A stretch of DNA of 64,000 bases from Rhizobacter sp. SG703. Its GTDB lineage: Bacteria > Pseudomonadota > Gammaproteobacteria > Burkholderiales > Burkholderiaceae_C. The notes beneath the pieces are model-generated. The model saw nothing but the letters and a program-made list of their open reading frames with translations, did not search any database and had not been told where the DNA came from. The stretch spans positions 46,143 through 110,142 of the forward strand of contig NZ_JAAZQK010000015.1 in the NCBI RefSeq assembly GCF_012275445.1. Reading direction: 5' to 3'. A program made the position numbers and the translations under genes. Below, piece by piece: positions 49,575 through 58,468 of the stretch (the stretch's first letter is position 1; each line of letters opens with the position of its first letter).

Positions 49575-50723
49575 ATGACCCCTGACCCGACCACCATCAG
49601 CCGCGCCACCTGGGCCGTGCGCCTGCAGTTCTTCGTGGCGGGCGTGCTGTTCGCGAGCTTCGGCGTGCACGTGCCGACGATCAAGCAGCACTACGCGATC
49701 GGCGAGCAGGCGCTGGCGATCGCGATGCTGGCCGCCGGCGTCGGTGCGGTCGCGACGCTGACGCAGGCCGGCCGCTGGGTCGGCCGGCTGGGCGCGCGGC
49801 GGGCGGCGCTGCTGTCGGGCGGCGCGACCGCGCTGTGCCTGGCGCTGCTGCTGTCGTCGCAGGCCTACGCGGGGCTGCTGGCGGTGATGGTGGTGTTCGG
49901 TGTCGGCACCAGCCTGTTCGACGTGTCGATCAACGCGGCGGCGGGCGAGCTGGAGCAGCGCGCCGGGCGCAGCCTGATGAGCGGCTTCCATGGCATGTTC
50001 AGCCTGGGCGGCATGGTCGGCGCGGGCTTGGGCAGCCTGCTGCTGTCGCACGACGTTTCCGGCGCGACGCACCTGGTGGCAATGGCGCTGCTCGGCGCGG
50101 CGGCGATCGGCGGGGCGGGCGCGGCGATGCTGCGCACGATCGCCGGGTCCGACGACAAGGGCGGGTTCGAACTGCCGCGCGGGCTGCTGGCGCTGCTCGG
50201 CGTGCTGGGCGCGCTGGGGCTGATCGCCGAGGGCGCGATGTACGACTGGAGCGTGCTGTACATGAAGCAGGAACTGGCCAGCGAGGCGAGCTTCGCGGCG
50301 CTGGCGTATGCGAGCTTCAGTGCCGCGATGGCGGCGGCGCGCTTCGGCGGCGACTGGATCCGCGAGCGGGTGTCGCCGGCCGTGCTGATGAGCGGCAGCG
50401 CGGCGCTGGCGGCGGCGTCGATGGCGGCGGTGCTGCTGATCGGGCACCCGGTGGTGGCGCTGGTCGGCTTCGCGCTGGTCGGGCTCGGGTTCGCGAACGT
50501 GGTGCCGGTGCTGTTCAGCGCGGCCGCGAAGGTGGACGCGAACCCGGCGCACGGCATCGCGGTCGTCGCGTCGGTCGGCTACCTCGGGATGATGGCCGGC
50601 CCGCCGCTGATCGGCATCATTGCCGAGCACGCCTCGCTGACGCTCGGTCTCGCGACGGTGTCGCTGTTCGCGGGGATTCTGGCCGCGGCCGCGCCGCGAG
50701 CGCTGCGGCCTGCGACGGCTTGA
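49575..50723 (+). CDS. MFS transporter
   Basis: A 382-residue major facilitator with about twelve hydrophobic segments. The order resembles the YbjJ/FucP-like subgroup: QFFVAGVLFASFGVHVPTIK, GVGTSLFDVSINAAAGELE, SGFHGMFSLGGMVGAGLGSLL. Substrate unknown. ATG 49575 was chosen because it begins the conserved N-terminus; the frame is open upstream to 49539. It diverges from the flavoprotein gene by 108 bp. Palindromic repeats start 8 bp after its stop. Confidence 0.88.
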   Translation: MTPDPTTISRATWAVRLQFFVAGVLFASFGVHVPTIKQHYAIGEQALAIAMLAAGVGAVATLTQAGRWVGRLGARRAALLSGGATALCLALLLSSQAYAGLLAVMVVFGVGTSLFDVSINAAAGELEQRAGRSLMSGFHGMFSLGGMVGAGLGSLLLSHDVSGATHLVAMALLGAAAIGGAGAAMLRTIAGSDDKGGFELPRGLLALLGVLGALGLIAEGAMYDWSVLYMKQELASEASFAALAYASFSAAMAAARFGGDWIRERVSPAVLMSGSAALAAASMAAVLLIGHPVVALVGFALVGLGFANVVPVLFSAAAKVDANPAHGIAVVASVGYLGMMAGPPLIGIIAEHASLTLGLATVSLFAGILAAAAPRALRPATA

Positions 50724-50731
50724 CGGAAAAC

Positions 50732-50823
50732 CGTTCGCCCTGAGCTTGTCGAAGGGCCTGTTCACATCGAACCAGGGCTTCGACAAGCTCAGCCCGACCC
50801 TTCGACAAGCTCAGGGCGAACGG
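50732..50823. repeat. Dispersed palindromic repeat copy (B)
   Basis: GTTCGCCCTGAGCTTGTCGA (50734-50753) is paired with two inverted copies: GGCTTCGACAAGCTCAGCCC (starting 50777) and CCCTTCGACAAGCTCAGGGC (starting 50798). It would form a long hairpin at the 3' end of the MFS gene. Confidence 0.9.
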
Positions 50824-50892
50824 TAAAGAGGCCGCTTCACGGCGAACGGTAAAGAGGCCGCTTCATGGCGAACGGTGAAAAGCCGCTTTAGC
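50815..50892. repeat. 26-bp tandem repeat, about three units
   Basis: Units begin GGCGAACGGTAAAGAGGCCG at 50815, 50841 and 50867. The first two are nearly identical and the third is degenerate. The first unit overlaps the right end of palindromic repeat B. Confidence 0.85.
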
Positions 50893-50907
50893 GCGAACAG
50901 GGGAAAG

Positions 50908-50958
50908 CCGTTCGCCCTGAGCAGGGACCGAGCTTGTCGAGGGCCCGTGTCGAAGGGT
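50908..50958. repeat. Dispersed palindromic repeat copy (C), interrupted
   Basis: GTTCGCCCTGAGC is followed by the insertion AGGGACC, then GAGCTTGTCGAGGG and GTGTCGAAGGG. It abuts the 3' end of the desaturase-family gene. Confidence 0.75.
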
Positions 50959-50975
50959 GGGTGCCGGAGCGCTCA

Positions 50976-52106
50976 TCATCCCTTCCAGACAAACGGGAAT
51001 CTGAGCTGCTTGAAGAACCCGTTCGGCACGTAGTCCCCCACCACCCCGTACTGCTGCGGCCACTTCCGGTCCGACTTCACCGCGGTGCCGAACAGGTAGT
51101 CGATGAACGCGAAATGCGCCGCGTAGTTCTTGTCGATCGCCTCGTCGTCCTGCGAGTGGTGCCAGTGGTGGAAGTTCGGCGTCACGATCAGGTAGCGCAG
51201 CGGGCCGAGCCGCACGCTGACGTTGGCGTGGTTGAACACCGCCTGGAAGCCGACCACCACGATGTACGCATCGATCACCTCCTTGCTGAAGCCCAGCACG
51301 TAGATCGGCGCCAGCACCAGCGTGCGAGTGATCAGCAGCTCGAGGATGTGCTGGCGCGAGCCGGCCAGCCAGTCCATGCTCTTCACGCTGTGGTGCACCG
51401 CATGCAGGCGCCACAGCAGCGGCACCTCGTGGTAGCCGCGGTGCGTCCAGTACTGCACCAGGTCGGCCACCAGCACGATCAGGAACAGCGCGACCCAGAA
51501 GTTCAGGTTCGCGACCCAGCCGCGGATGCCGTCGTTCGCGGCCCAGCCGAAGAACTTGTGCACCAGCAGGTTGGTCGCCAGCAGCACGAAACCCACCACC
51601 ATGTGGTTCACGATGAAGTGGTGGAAATCGGTCTGCCATTCGGCGCGGAACACCGGCTGCTCGCGGCGCAGCGCGAACAGCTTCTCGATGAACACGAAGA
51701 TCAGCGTCGAACCCAGCAGGTCGAGGATGAACCAGTCGAGGCCGATGTACGGCGTGTTGTCGGCGAAGTCGTTGACCGGCACCTTGTGGCCGCCCCAGGC
51801 CAGCGTGGCCGCCACCAGCACGAACGATGCGAAGGCCAGCCAGCGCGAGCGCCCGCGGATGATGTTGAACAGCGACAGCGAGCCGGCGATCACCAGCGCG
51901 ACCAGCATCACCTGCCGGATCACGCTCACGTCGTACGACTGGCGCAGCTGCGGCGTGGTCAGGTACTGCGGGAAGTGGAACGCGATCACGCCGAGGAAGC
52001 ACAGGATGGCCAGCCCCAGCGAGATCACGCCGGTCACCATGCCATGGCCGCGCTGCAGCGGGCCGTGCGACGCCGTCAGGCGGTTCAGTTTGTCGATCTC
52101 GAGCAT
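50976..52106 (-). CDS. Sterol desaturase / fatty acid hydroxylase family membrane protein
   Basis: A 376-residue protein with about six hydrophobic segments in its first half, then the di-iron His clusters HRGYH, HAVHHS and HHWHH of the fatty-acid-hydroxylase superfamily. These enzymes hydroxylate or desaturate lipids using O2 at the membrane. GAGGA precedes the ATG. It is 57 bp after cobA on the same strand but functionally unrelated to nitrate use. Confidence 0.9.
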   Translation of the reverse strand: MLEIDKLNRLTASHGPLQRGHGMVTGVISLGLAILCFLGVIAFHFPQYLTTPQLRQSYDVSVIRQVMLVALVIAGSLSLFNIIRGRSRWLAFASFVLVAATLAWGGHKVPVNDFADNTPYIGLDWFILDLLGSTLIFVFIEKLFALRREQPVFRAEWQTDFHHFIVNHMVVGFVLLATNLLVHKFFGWAANDGIRGWVANLNFWVALFLIVLVADLVQYWTHRGYHEVPLLWRLHAVHHSVKSMDWLAGSRQHILELLITRTLVLAPIYVLGFSKEVIDAYIVVVGFQAVFNHANVSVRLGPLRYLIVTPNFHHWHHSQDDEAIDKNYAAHFAFIDYLFGTAVKSDRKWPQQYGVVGDYVPNGFFKQLRFPFVWKG

Positions 52107-52162
52107 CAGGTCCTCACTCCGCCCACGTCCAGGCCGGCGATTATGAGAGCCGCGTCGCCGGT

Positions 52163-52981
52163 TCAGGCGACCCGCGGGACCCCCATTTGGAGGGATTCGC
52201 GCACGTTGCCGGGCAACTCGTCGCGTGCCTGCAGGCCGCGCAGCACCTCGCCGACGATGATGATCGCCGGGCTGCCGAGCTGCTCGCGCTCGATCAGCCC
52301 GCACAGGTCGTCGAGCGTGCCCACGCCGTGCCGCTGCTGCGGCTGGCTGGCGTGCTGCACCACCGCGACCGGCGTGCGGGCCGGCAGCGCCTGCAGCAGC
52401 CCCGATTGCAGCGCGGCCGCCTGCGCCACGCCCATGTAGATCACCAGCGTCAGCCCCTGCGCGGCGGCGGCGGCCAGCGTCGGCCAGTCGGGCGAGGCTC
52501 CCGATTCCTTCGCATGGCCGGTCACCAGGATGACGCCGTGCGCATGGTCGCGGTGCGTCAGCGGCACGTCGAGCGAACTCGCCGCGGCCAGCCCCGACGT
52601 GATGCCGTTGACCACCGACACCGCGATGCCCTGGGCGCGCAGGTGCTGCATCTCTTCGCCGCCGCGGCCGAACACGAACGGGTCGCCGCCCTTCAGCCGC
52701 ACCACGCGCTCGCCCTTCAGCGCCTCGGCGGCCATCAGCTTCTCGATGAAGGCCTGCGGCGTGCTCGCGCAGCCGCCGCGCTTGCCGACGTGGACGATGC
52801 GGGCCGAGCGCCGCGCATAGTGCAGCACGCCGTCGCCGACCAGGTCGTCGACCAGCAGCACGCTGGCGGCACGGATCGCGCGGATCGCCTTCAGCGTCAG
52901 CAGCTCCGGGTCGCCCGGGCCGGCGCCGACCAGGGTCACGCTGCCCAGGGTCGCGCCGCTGCTGCGTGCAGGTTCGTTCAT
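52163..52981 (-). CDS. cobA: Uroporphyrinogen-III C-methyltransferase
   Basis: A 272-residue SUMT with the family motifs VTLVGAGPGDPELLTLKA, GKRGG, VVRLKGGDPFVFGRGGEE and VVNGITSGLAA. It makes precorrin-2 from uroporphyrinogen III with S-adenosylmethionine, the first step to sirohaem for nitrite (NirB) and sulfite reductases. Its ATG overlaps the ybiB stop (ATGA). It lacks the dehydrogenase/ferrochelatase half of CysG, which must be supplied elsewhere. Confidence 0.94.
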   Translation of the reverse strand: MNEPARSSGATLGSVTLVGAGPGDPELLTLKAIRAIRAASVLLVDDLVGDGVLHYARRSARIVHVGKRGGCASTPQAFIEKLMAAEALKGERVVRLKGGDPFVFGRGGEEMQHLRAQGIAVSVVNGITSGLAAASSLDVPLTHRDHAHGVILVTGHAKESGASPDWPTLAAAAAQGLTLVIYMGVAQAAALQSGLLQALPARTPVAVVQHASQPQQRHGVGTLDDLCGLIEREQLGSPAIIIVGEVLRGLQARDELPGNVRESLQMGVPRVA

Positions 52982-53931
52982 GCTGTCTTTTCCTTCGGAT
53001 GGGCCCGCTCCAGCGCCGCCAGGCCGTCGAGCAGGCAGGCCACCTGCTGTGTCAGCGGCGCGGGCGCCGGCTTCTCGCCGCTGATGACCGACTGGATGTA
53101 CAGCGCCGTGGTGGCGGCATCGCAGGTGCGCGGCAGCACCGGCAGCTCGCGCAGCACGCCGTCGTGCGCCGACAGCGACAGCTCGGCGCGCGGCTGGCCG
53201 TCGATGAACAGGTCCATGCGCGGCAGCCGGCGCGGGTCGGCGACCGGCTCGCCTTCGGTGCCGCGCATCAGCAGAGCGTTCGCGGTGGTGCGCTGCAGGA
53301 AGTCGGTCAGCATCGTGCCGTACTCCGGGTGCGTGTAGTTGACGACGCGCAGCGCCTGGCCCGCCGCGCAGGGGTCGAGCAGCTTCGCGACGGTGTGGCC
53401 GGAGTTGCGCAGGCCGATGGTCCAGCGCGCGTCGAGCAGCCGGGCCAGCGGCGGGCACAGCGTGTCGGTGCGGATGAAGACCGGCTCGCGCCGGCGCCAC
53501 GCCTGGGCCACGTCGTCGGTGTCGCGCGCGAGCGGAAGCCCGAGCACCTGGAAGATGTCGGCGGTGGTGACGCGGCCCGGGTCTTCCGGCATGCCGTGCA
53601 CCAGCACCGGCACGCCTTCCTGCGCGAGCATCAGCGCGAGCAGCGGCGTCAGGTTGGGCAGCTTGCGCGCGCCGTTGTACGACGGCAGCACCACCAGGGT
53701 GCGGTCGCAGGCGATCGGCAGGCAGCGCGCGGCGGTGGCCTGCAGGAAGCCGGCGAGTTCGTCGACCGATTCGCCCTTGATGCGCATCGCCATCGCGAAG
53801 GCGCCGAGTTCGAGGTCGCTGACCTGGCCGTCCAGCACCTGGCTCATCAGGTCCTGCGCCTGCTCGCGCGACAACGAGCGGGCGCCTTCCTTGCCGCGAC
53901 CGATTTCCTTGATGTAGTTCGTGATGCTCAT
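52978..53931 (-). CDS. ybiB: YbiB-like DNA-binding protein, TrpD2 family
   Basis: A 317-residue protein of the anthranilate-phosphoribosyltransferase fold: SREQAQDLMSQVLDGQVSDLELGAFAMAMRIKGES (N-terminal helical domain) and ARKLPNLTPLLALMLAQEG. The glycine-rich phosphoribosyl motif of TrpD is not preserved; E. coli YbiB (TrpD2) instead binds DNA. It is frequently found with nitrate assimilation and sirohaem genes in betaproteobacteria. GGAGAG precedes the ATG. Confidence 0.88.
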   Translation of the reverse strand: MSITNYIKEIGRGKEGARSLSREQAQDLMSQVLDGQVSDLELGAFAMAMRIKGESVDELAGFLQATAARCLPIACDRTLVVLPSYNGARKLPNLTPLLALMLAQEGVPVLVHGMPEDPGRVTTADIFQVLGLPLARDTDDVAQAWRRREPVFIRTDTLCPPLARLLDARWTIGLRNSGHTVAKLLDPCAAGQALRVVNYTHPEYGTMLTDFLQRTTANALLMRGTEGEPVADPRRLPRMDLFIDGQPRAELSLSAHDGVLRELPVLPRTCDAATTALYIQSVISGEKPAPAPLTQQVACLLDGLAALERAHPKEKTA

Positions 53932-54007
53932 GGGCTCTCCCTGAGCCGGTTTCGCAAGACCCGGGCCAACGCGGTAACGATTTGATGAAGCATGCGTTAA
54001 GCCGGAC

Positions 54008-55099
54008 TCAGGGGCCCAGCAGCGCGTTCTTCAGCGGCTCGCGCCAAGCGCGTGCCGCGGGGTCGTAGATGCCGAAGCCGGATGCGAGCTCCCAGTACGC
54101 CCAGCTGAAGCCGCGGCGCTCGACTTCATCGCGCATGCGGCGGGTGTAGGTCACGCGCGAGCCCATGTCGGCCTTGCCGTAGGCGCCGAATTCGCCGAGG
54201 TAGACCGGGTAGCGGTGGCGCAGCGACCACGCGAGCGCGGTGTCGAGCGGGCCGCGCATCTGCGCGACCTGGGTCGCGTCGCAGCAGGTCGTGCCGAGCC
54301 AGGCCGATGCGCCGGAGGCCCATTCGGCACCCTGGTGCGTGAAGTGGAAGGGCTCGTAGTGGTGCACCGTGACGATCAGGTTGGCGTCGTCCGGCAGCAC
54401 CAGGCTCGACAACGCGTTGGCGCTGTTCCACTGAGTCGGGCCGATCACGACGATGCGGGTCGGGTTGCTGCCGCGCACGACCTGCAGCGCGCGCGCGGCG
54501 AGGTCGTTCCAGCTCGCCGTCTGCGCGCCGTGCGGTTCGTTGTACAGCTCGAACACCAGCTTGGGGCCCCGCGTGCTGTAGTGCTGGGCGATCTGTTTCC
54601 ACATGTTCAGGAAGCGCAATGCATGCAGCCCGGCCGCGACAGGCGCCTCGTCGCCATCGAGCGCATCGCCGTCGAGCTGGCGGTAGTGGTGCATGTTCAG
54701 CACGACGACGAGGCCCTTGTCGAGCAGCGCATCGACCGCGGTGTCGACGCGCTTGAAGAACGCCGGGTCGATGCGCGCTTCGCCGTCGACCGACGCATGG
54801 TTGCTCCAGCGCACCGGCAGCCGCGCGTGGGCGAAGCCGGCCTCGGCGACCTTGTCGACCAGCGCGTCGTCGTAGCGCAGGCCCCAGGCGCCTTCGGTCG
54901 GCGCGTCGAAGATGTTGCCGAGGTTCACGCCGCGGCCCATCGCTTGGGCGGTTTCGAGGGCCTGCGGCGACGCGCCCGGTGCGGAACCGGCGGCCATCGG
55001 CGGATAGTCGGCGAGGCTCGCGGGCGTGGTGGCGCAAGCCATGAGCAGACCGCAAACGCAGGCGGCAGCCAGGGCGGCGACGCGCATCATGATCGTCAT
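54008..55099 (-). CDS. Lipoprotein GH5 endoglucanase-type glycosidase
   Basis: A 363-residue GH5 enzyme with a lipobox (LLMAC, Cys about 22), so it is probably anchored on the outer membrane. RGVNLGNIFDAPTEGAWG begins the barrel. The acid/base Glu188 lies in ELYNEPHG and the nucleophile Glu303 in YLGEFGAYG. The family cleaves beta-1,4-glucans, mannans or related polymers. GGAGA fixes the start. It lies between nasA (33 bp upstream) and ybiB (76 bp downstream) on the same strand, an odd place for a glycosidase. Confidence 0.93.
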   Translation of the reverse strand: MTIMMRVAALAAACVCGLLMACATTPASLADYPPMAAGSAPGASPQALETAQAMGRGVNLGNIFDAPTEGAWGLRYDDALVDKVAEAGFAHARLPVRWSNHASVDGEARIDPAFFKRVDTAVDALLDKGLVVVLNMHHYRQLDGDALDGDEAPVAAGLHALRFLNMWKQIAQHYSTRGPKLVFELYNEPHGAQTASWNDLAARALQVVRGSNPTRIVVIGPTQWNSANALSSLVLPDDANLIVTVHHYEPFHFTHQGAEWASGASAWLGTTCCDATQVAQMRGPLDTALAWSLRHRYPVYLGEFGAYGKADMGSRVTYTRRMRDEVERRGFSWAYWELASGFGIYDPAARAWREPLKNALLGP

Positions 55100-55131
55100 G
55101 CTGTCTCCATCGTTGTTGTTCGATGGCGATT

Positions 55132-57906
55132 CTAGGCAGCGGCCGACGCCGCCAACCGTGACCGAACCATGCGCTTCAACGCCGGGATGCACGACCCGCA
55201 GTTGGTGCCGCATTTCAGCTCCCCCTGCAATTGCGCGAGCTGCTCGTCGGCGCTGCCGTGGCAGCGTTCGAGCTGCGCGGCGATCGCCGGCTCGGCGACG
55301 TTGAAGCAGGTGCAGACCTGCTTGCCGCTGGCCGGCACCGCGACCGGCGCACGCGCGCCCGGGCTCAGCAGCAGCCGCCCGTAGGCCTGGGCCGGCAGCT
55401 CGTCCTGAAGTAGCGGGCGGATCCACACCTCGGCGCTGGTGTCGCCGGCCAGCAGGAACCCTTCGAGGCGCGCTTCATCGCCGGCGTGACGGGCGAGCCG
55501 CATCGCGCGGCGCTGGCCGCGGCGCTTGTCGGCGTAATGCAGCACCTCGGGCGCGGCCAGGCCGAGCAGCGCCTCGATGCGGTCGAGCACCGCGTCGGGC
55601 ACCGGCTCGTAGGCGGCAGCGCGGAACAGCACGCCGCTGCGTTCGCGGCCGAACGGCACGCAGCTCGCGAACGCGAAGCCGGTCATCAGCGGCTTCAGCG
55701 CTTCGCGCACGCGCAGCGCTTCATCGTCCGGCAGCCACGCGACGCCGAGCAGCCGCCACGGCAGCTCGGCCTTCAGCACCTTGACGGCCGCGTGCTTCAG
55801 CTCGGGCTGCTTCGAGCGCGGGCAGAAGGCCGAGGTCGTCAGCGCGTTGATGCCGTGCATCGGCGTGCCGCCGGTCTGGCCGCTGACGAACTCGTCGCCC
55901 CAGTGCATCGCGACGAAGGCCTGGGCGGGCGCCACCTGGTCGCTGGCCTGCACCGGCAGCACGATGCTGCCGCGGCGCGAGCTGACGTGGACGAGGTCGC
56001 CGTCGGCGAGCTTCAACCGCGCGAGGTCCTGCGCATGCATCTCGATGGACGGCTCGGGCACGTGGCCGAACAGCCGGCCGATGGTGCCGGTGCGGCTCAT
56101 GCCATGCCACTGGTCGCGCAGCCGGCCGGTGGTCAGCGAGAACGGGAATCGGGCGTCGCGCGGCTCGGCCAGCGCTTCGAACGGCGTGTCGGCAAAGCGG
56201 GCGCGGCCGGAGTCGGTCGGGAAGCGGCCGTCCTCGTACAGGCGGGCCTGGCCGGTCGCGGCGCCGGCCGGGAAGGGCCACTGCGCCGGGCCGGCGTCCA
56301 GCCGTTGGTAGCTGAGCCCGGTGATGTCGAGGTCGCGGCCGCGCGTCGTCTCGCGGTGCTCGTTCCAGACCGACTCGGGCGTGGCATACGGAAACAGCGA
56401 GGGCTGCGACGGCCGCAGCCGTGCCTCGAGCCGGCGCGCGAAGTCGGTGGCGGCGGCCCAGTCGTGGCGCGTCTCGCCGGGCGCCGCGATGGCCGGCCGC
56501 ACGCGGCTGATGCAGCGTTCGCTGTTGGTGACGGTGCCGTCCTTCTCGCCCCAGCTGGTGGCGGGCAGCAGCAGGTCGGCATAGGAGCAGGTGGCGGTCG
56601 TGGAGAACGCCTCCTGCACGACGACGAACTCGGCGCGCTCCAGCGCGCGCCGCACGGTGGCCTGGTCCGGCATCGACTGCGCCGGGTTGGTGCAGGTGAT
56701 CCACAACGCGCGGATCTCGCCATCGGCGGCCGCCTGGAACATCTCGACCGCCGTCTTGCCCGGCACCGCCGGCACGTCGGGCACGCCCCACAGCGAAGCG
56801 ACCTCCGCACGGTGCGCCGGATTCGCCAGGTCGCGGTGCCCGCTCAGCAGGTTCGCGAGCCCGCCCACTTCGCGGCCGCCCATCGCGTTGGGTTGCCCGG
56901 TCAGCGAGAACGGCCCGGCGCCCGGCTTGCCGATCTGCCCGGTGGCCAGGTGCAGGTTGATCAGCGCCGCGTTCTTGAGGGTGCCTGCGCGGCTCTGGTT
57001 GAGCCCCTGGCAGTACAGCGACAGCGTGCGCCCGTCGGCGTCCGCGAACCAGCGCGCCGCCTGCACCAGCGCGGCCTCGTCGATGCCGCACAGGCGCGCC
57101 GTCTCTTTCGGCGTGAAGTCGCGGACCCGGTCGCGCAACGCGCCGAAGCCTTCGGTGTGCGCCGCGATGTAGGCCTGGTCGACCAGCCCTTCCCACAGCA
57201 TCAGGTGCAACATGCCGTTGAAGAGCGCGACATCGGAGCCGGGCAGCAAGGGCAGGTGCAGGTCCGCGGCCTCGGCGGTCTCGGTCCGCCGCGGATCGGC
57301 CACGATGATCTTCATCGCCGGGTTGGCGCGCCGCGCATCCTCGATCCGCCGAAACAGGATCGGGTGGGCCCAGGCGGTGTTGGCCCCGGCGATGAACAGC
57401 GTGCTGGCGAGCCCCAGGTCGTCATAGCACGCAGGCGGCGCATCGGCCCCGAGCGTCAGCTTGTAGCCGGCGACCGCGCTGCTCATGCACAGCCGCGAGT
57501 TGGTGTCGACGTTGTTGGTGCCGACCAGGCCTTTCGCGAGCTTGTTGAAGACGTAGTAGTCCTCGGTCAGCAACTGGCCCGACAGGTAGAACGCGACCGA
57601 ATCGGGGCCGTGCCGTTCGATCGTGCTGGCGAAGCGTTCGGTGGCCAGGTCCAGCGCCGTGTCCCAGGTGACAGGCTGCGGTGCGGTGCCGCGGGCGAAC
57701 CGTTGCATCGGCTGCAGCAGCCTCGATTGCATCGTGATCGCAGCGCTCGCCGTGTGGTGCAGCGTGCTGCCCTTGGTGCACAGGCGGCCGAAGTTCGCCG
57801 GATGGTCCGGGTCGCCCCGGACGCCGGTGATCTGGTCGTTGCTCGACTCGATGATCACGCCGCAGCCGACGCCGCAGTAGGGGCAGGTGGAGCGGGTTTC
57901 AGTCAT
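55132..57906 (-). CDS. nasA: Assimilatory nitrate reductase, molybdopterin catalytic subunit
   Basis: A 924-residue enzyme. The N-terminal [4Fe-4S] ligands are Cys8, Cys11, Cys15 and Cys43 (CPYCGVGCG). The molybdopterin oxidoreductase core follows, with NSRLCMSSAV (Cys as molybdenum ligand) and CTNPAQSMPDQ. A molydopterin dinucleotide-binding domain (about 570-700) and a C-terminal BFD-type [2Fe-2S] domain (Cys866, Cys868, Cys904, Cys907) complete the NasA/NasC architecture. It reduces nitrate to nitrite in the cytoplasm. The C-terminal iron-sulfur domain replaces a separate electron-transfer subunit, as in the Klebsiella type. Confidence 0.95.
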   Translation of the reverse strand: MTETRSTCPYCGVGCGVIIESSNDQITGVRGDPDHPANFGRLCTKGSTLHHTASAAITMQSRLLQPMQRFARGTAPQPVTWDTALDLATERFASTIERHGPDSVAFYLSGQLLTEDYYVFNKLAKGLVGTNNVDTNSRLCMSSAVAGYKLTLGADAPPACYDDLGLASTLFIAGANTAWAHPILFRRIEDARRANPAMKIIVADPRRTETAEAADLHLPLLPGSDVALFNGMLHLMLWEGLVDQAYIAAHTEGFGALRDRVRDFTPKETARLCGIDEAALVQAARWFADADGRTLSLYCQGLNQSRAGTLKNAALINLHLATGQIGKPGAGPFSLTGQPNAMGGREVGGLANLLSGHRDLANPAHRAEVASLWGVPDVPAVPGKTAVEMFQAAADGEIRALWITCTNPAQSMPDQATVRRALERAEFVVVQEAFSTTATCSYADLLLPATSWGEKDGTVTNSERCISRVRPAIAAPGETRHDWAAATDFARRLEARLRPSQPSLFPYATPESVWNEHRETTRGRDLDITGLSYQRLDAGPAQWPFPAGAATGQARLYEDGRFPTDSGRARFADTPFEALAEPRDARFPFSLTTGRLRDQWHGMSRTGTIGRLFGHVPEPSIEMHAQDLARLKLADGDLVHVSSRRGSIVLPVQASDQVAPAQAFVAMHWGDEFVSGQTGGTPMHGINALTTSAFCPRSKQPELKHAAVKVLKAELPWRLLGVAWLPDDEALRVREALKPLMTGFAFASCVPFGRERSGVLFRAAAYEPVPDAVLDRIEALLGLAAPEVLHYADKRRGQRRAMRLARHAGDEARLEGFLLAGDTSAEVWIRPLLQDELPAQAYGRLLLSPGARAPVAVPASGKQVCTCFNVAEPAIAAQLERCHGSADEQLAQLQGELKCGTNCGSCIPALKRMVRSRLAASAAA

Positions 57907-57916
57907 GGCAGACAAA

Positions 57917-58069
57917 CCGTTCGCCCTGAGCTTGTCGAAGGGTTGGACTGAGCCTGTCCTTCGACAAGCTCAGGATGATCGGGATCGTGGCTTCGGACAC
58001 AACCCTTCGACGAACGGGCCTTCGACAGGCTCAGTCCCTGCTCGGGGCGAACGGAGGCTTCGACAAGCA
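57917..58069. repeat. Dispersed palindromic repeat copy (D) inside the nitrate operon
   Basis: The element holds GTTCGCCCTGAGCTTGTCGA (57919-57938), the inverted CCTTCGACAAGCTCAGG (57958-57974), and a second pair at 58003-58054. It fills the whole gap between nirD and nasA, and its edge touches the nirD stop codon (58070-58072). Confidence 0.9.
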
Positions 58070-58468
58070 TCAGCCCGCCACCACCGGAATGACCTTGGGG
58101 CCCGCGACGGGCCGCACCAGGTCGGTCGCGTGCTGCGCCAGCTCGACCGCATCGAGATGCACCACGCCATTCGAGACATGCACCGCGAACCTCGGCGTGC
58201 AGCCGGCGTCCGGCGCGCGCGCGCACCCGTCGTCCAGCCCGATCGTCCAGTTGTGCAGCGGGCACGCGACGCTGGTGCCGAAGACGATGCCCTGGCTCAG
58301 CGGGCCGCCCTTGTGCGGGCAGCGGTCGAGCAGCGCGAACACCTGGTCCTGGTCGTTGCGGAAGATCGCGACATCGACGCCGGCATCGCGTGCCACGCGG
58401 CGCGAACCCAGCACCGGGATGTCGTCGACGCGGCAGATGGCTTGCCATTGGTTCGTCGTGGCGTTCAT
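58070..58468 (-). CDS. nirD: Nitrite reductase small subunit (Rieske-type)
   Basis: A 132-residue protein with a Rieske [2Fe-2S] site, Cys50-His52 (CPHKGG) and Cys69-His72 (CPLHNW). It partners NirB in NADH-dependent nitrite reduction. Its start overlaps the nirB stop (ATGA). The C-terminus ends beside the dispersed repeat. Confidence 0.95.
   Translation of the reverse strand: MNATTNQWQAICRVDDIPVLGSRRVARDAGVDVAIFRNDQDQVFALLDRCPHKGGPLSQGIVFGTSVACPLHNWTIGLDDGCARAPDAGCTPRFAVHVSNGVVHLDAVELAQHATDLVRPVAGPKVIPVVAG

Noticed and set aside
52163-53500. Extended cobA reading frame to 53500
   Set aside because: The added N-terminus is antisense-free but overlaps ybiB in another frame; the ATG at 52981 with ATGA overlap is the usual arrangement.
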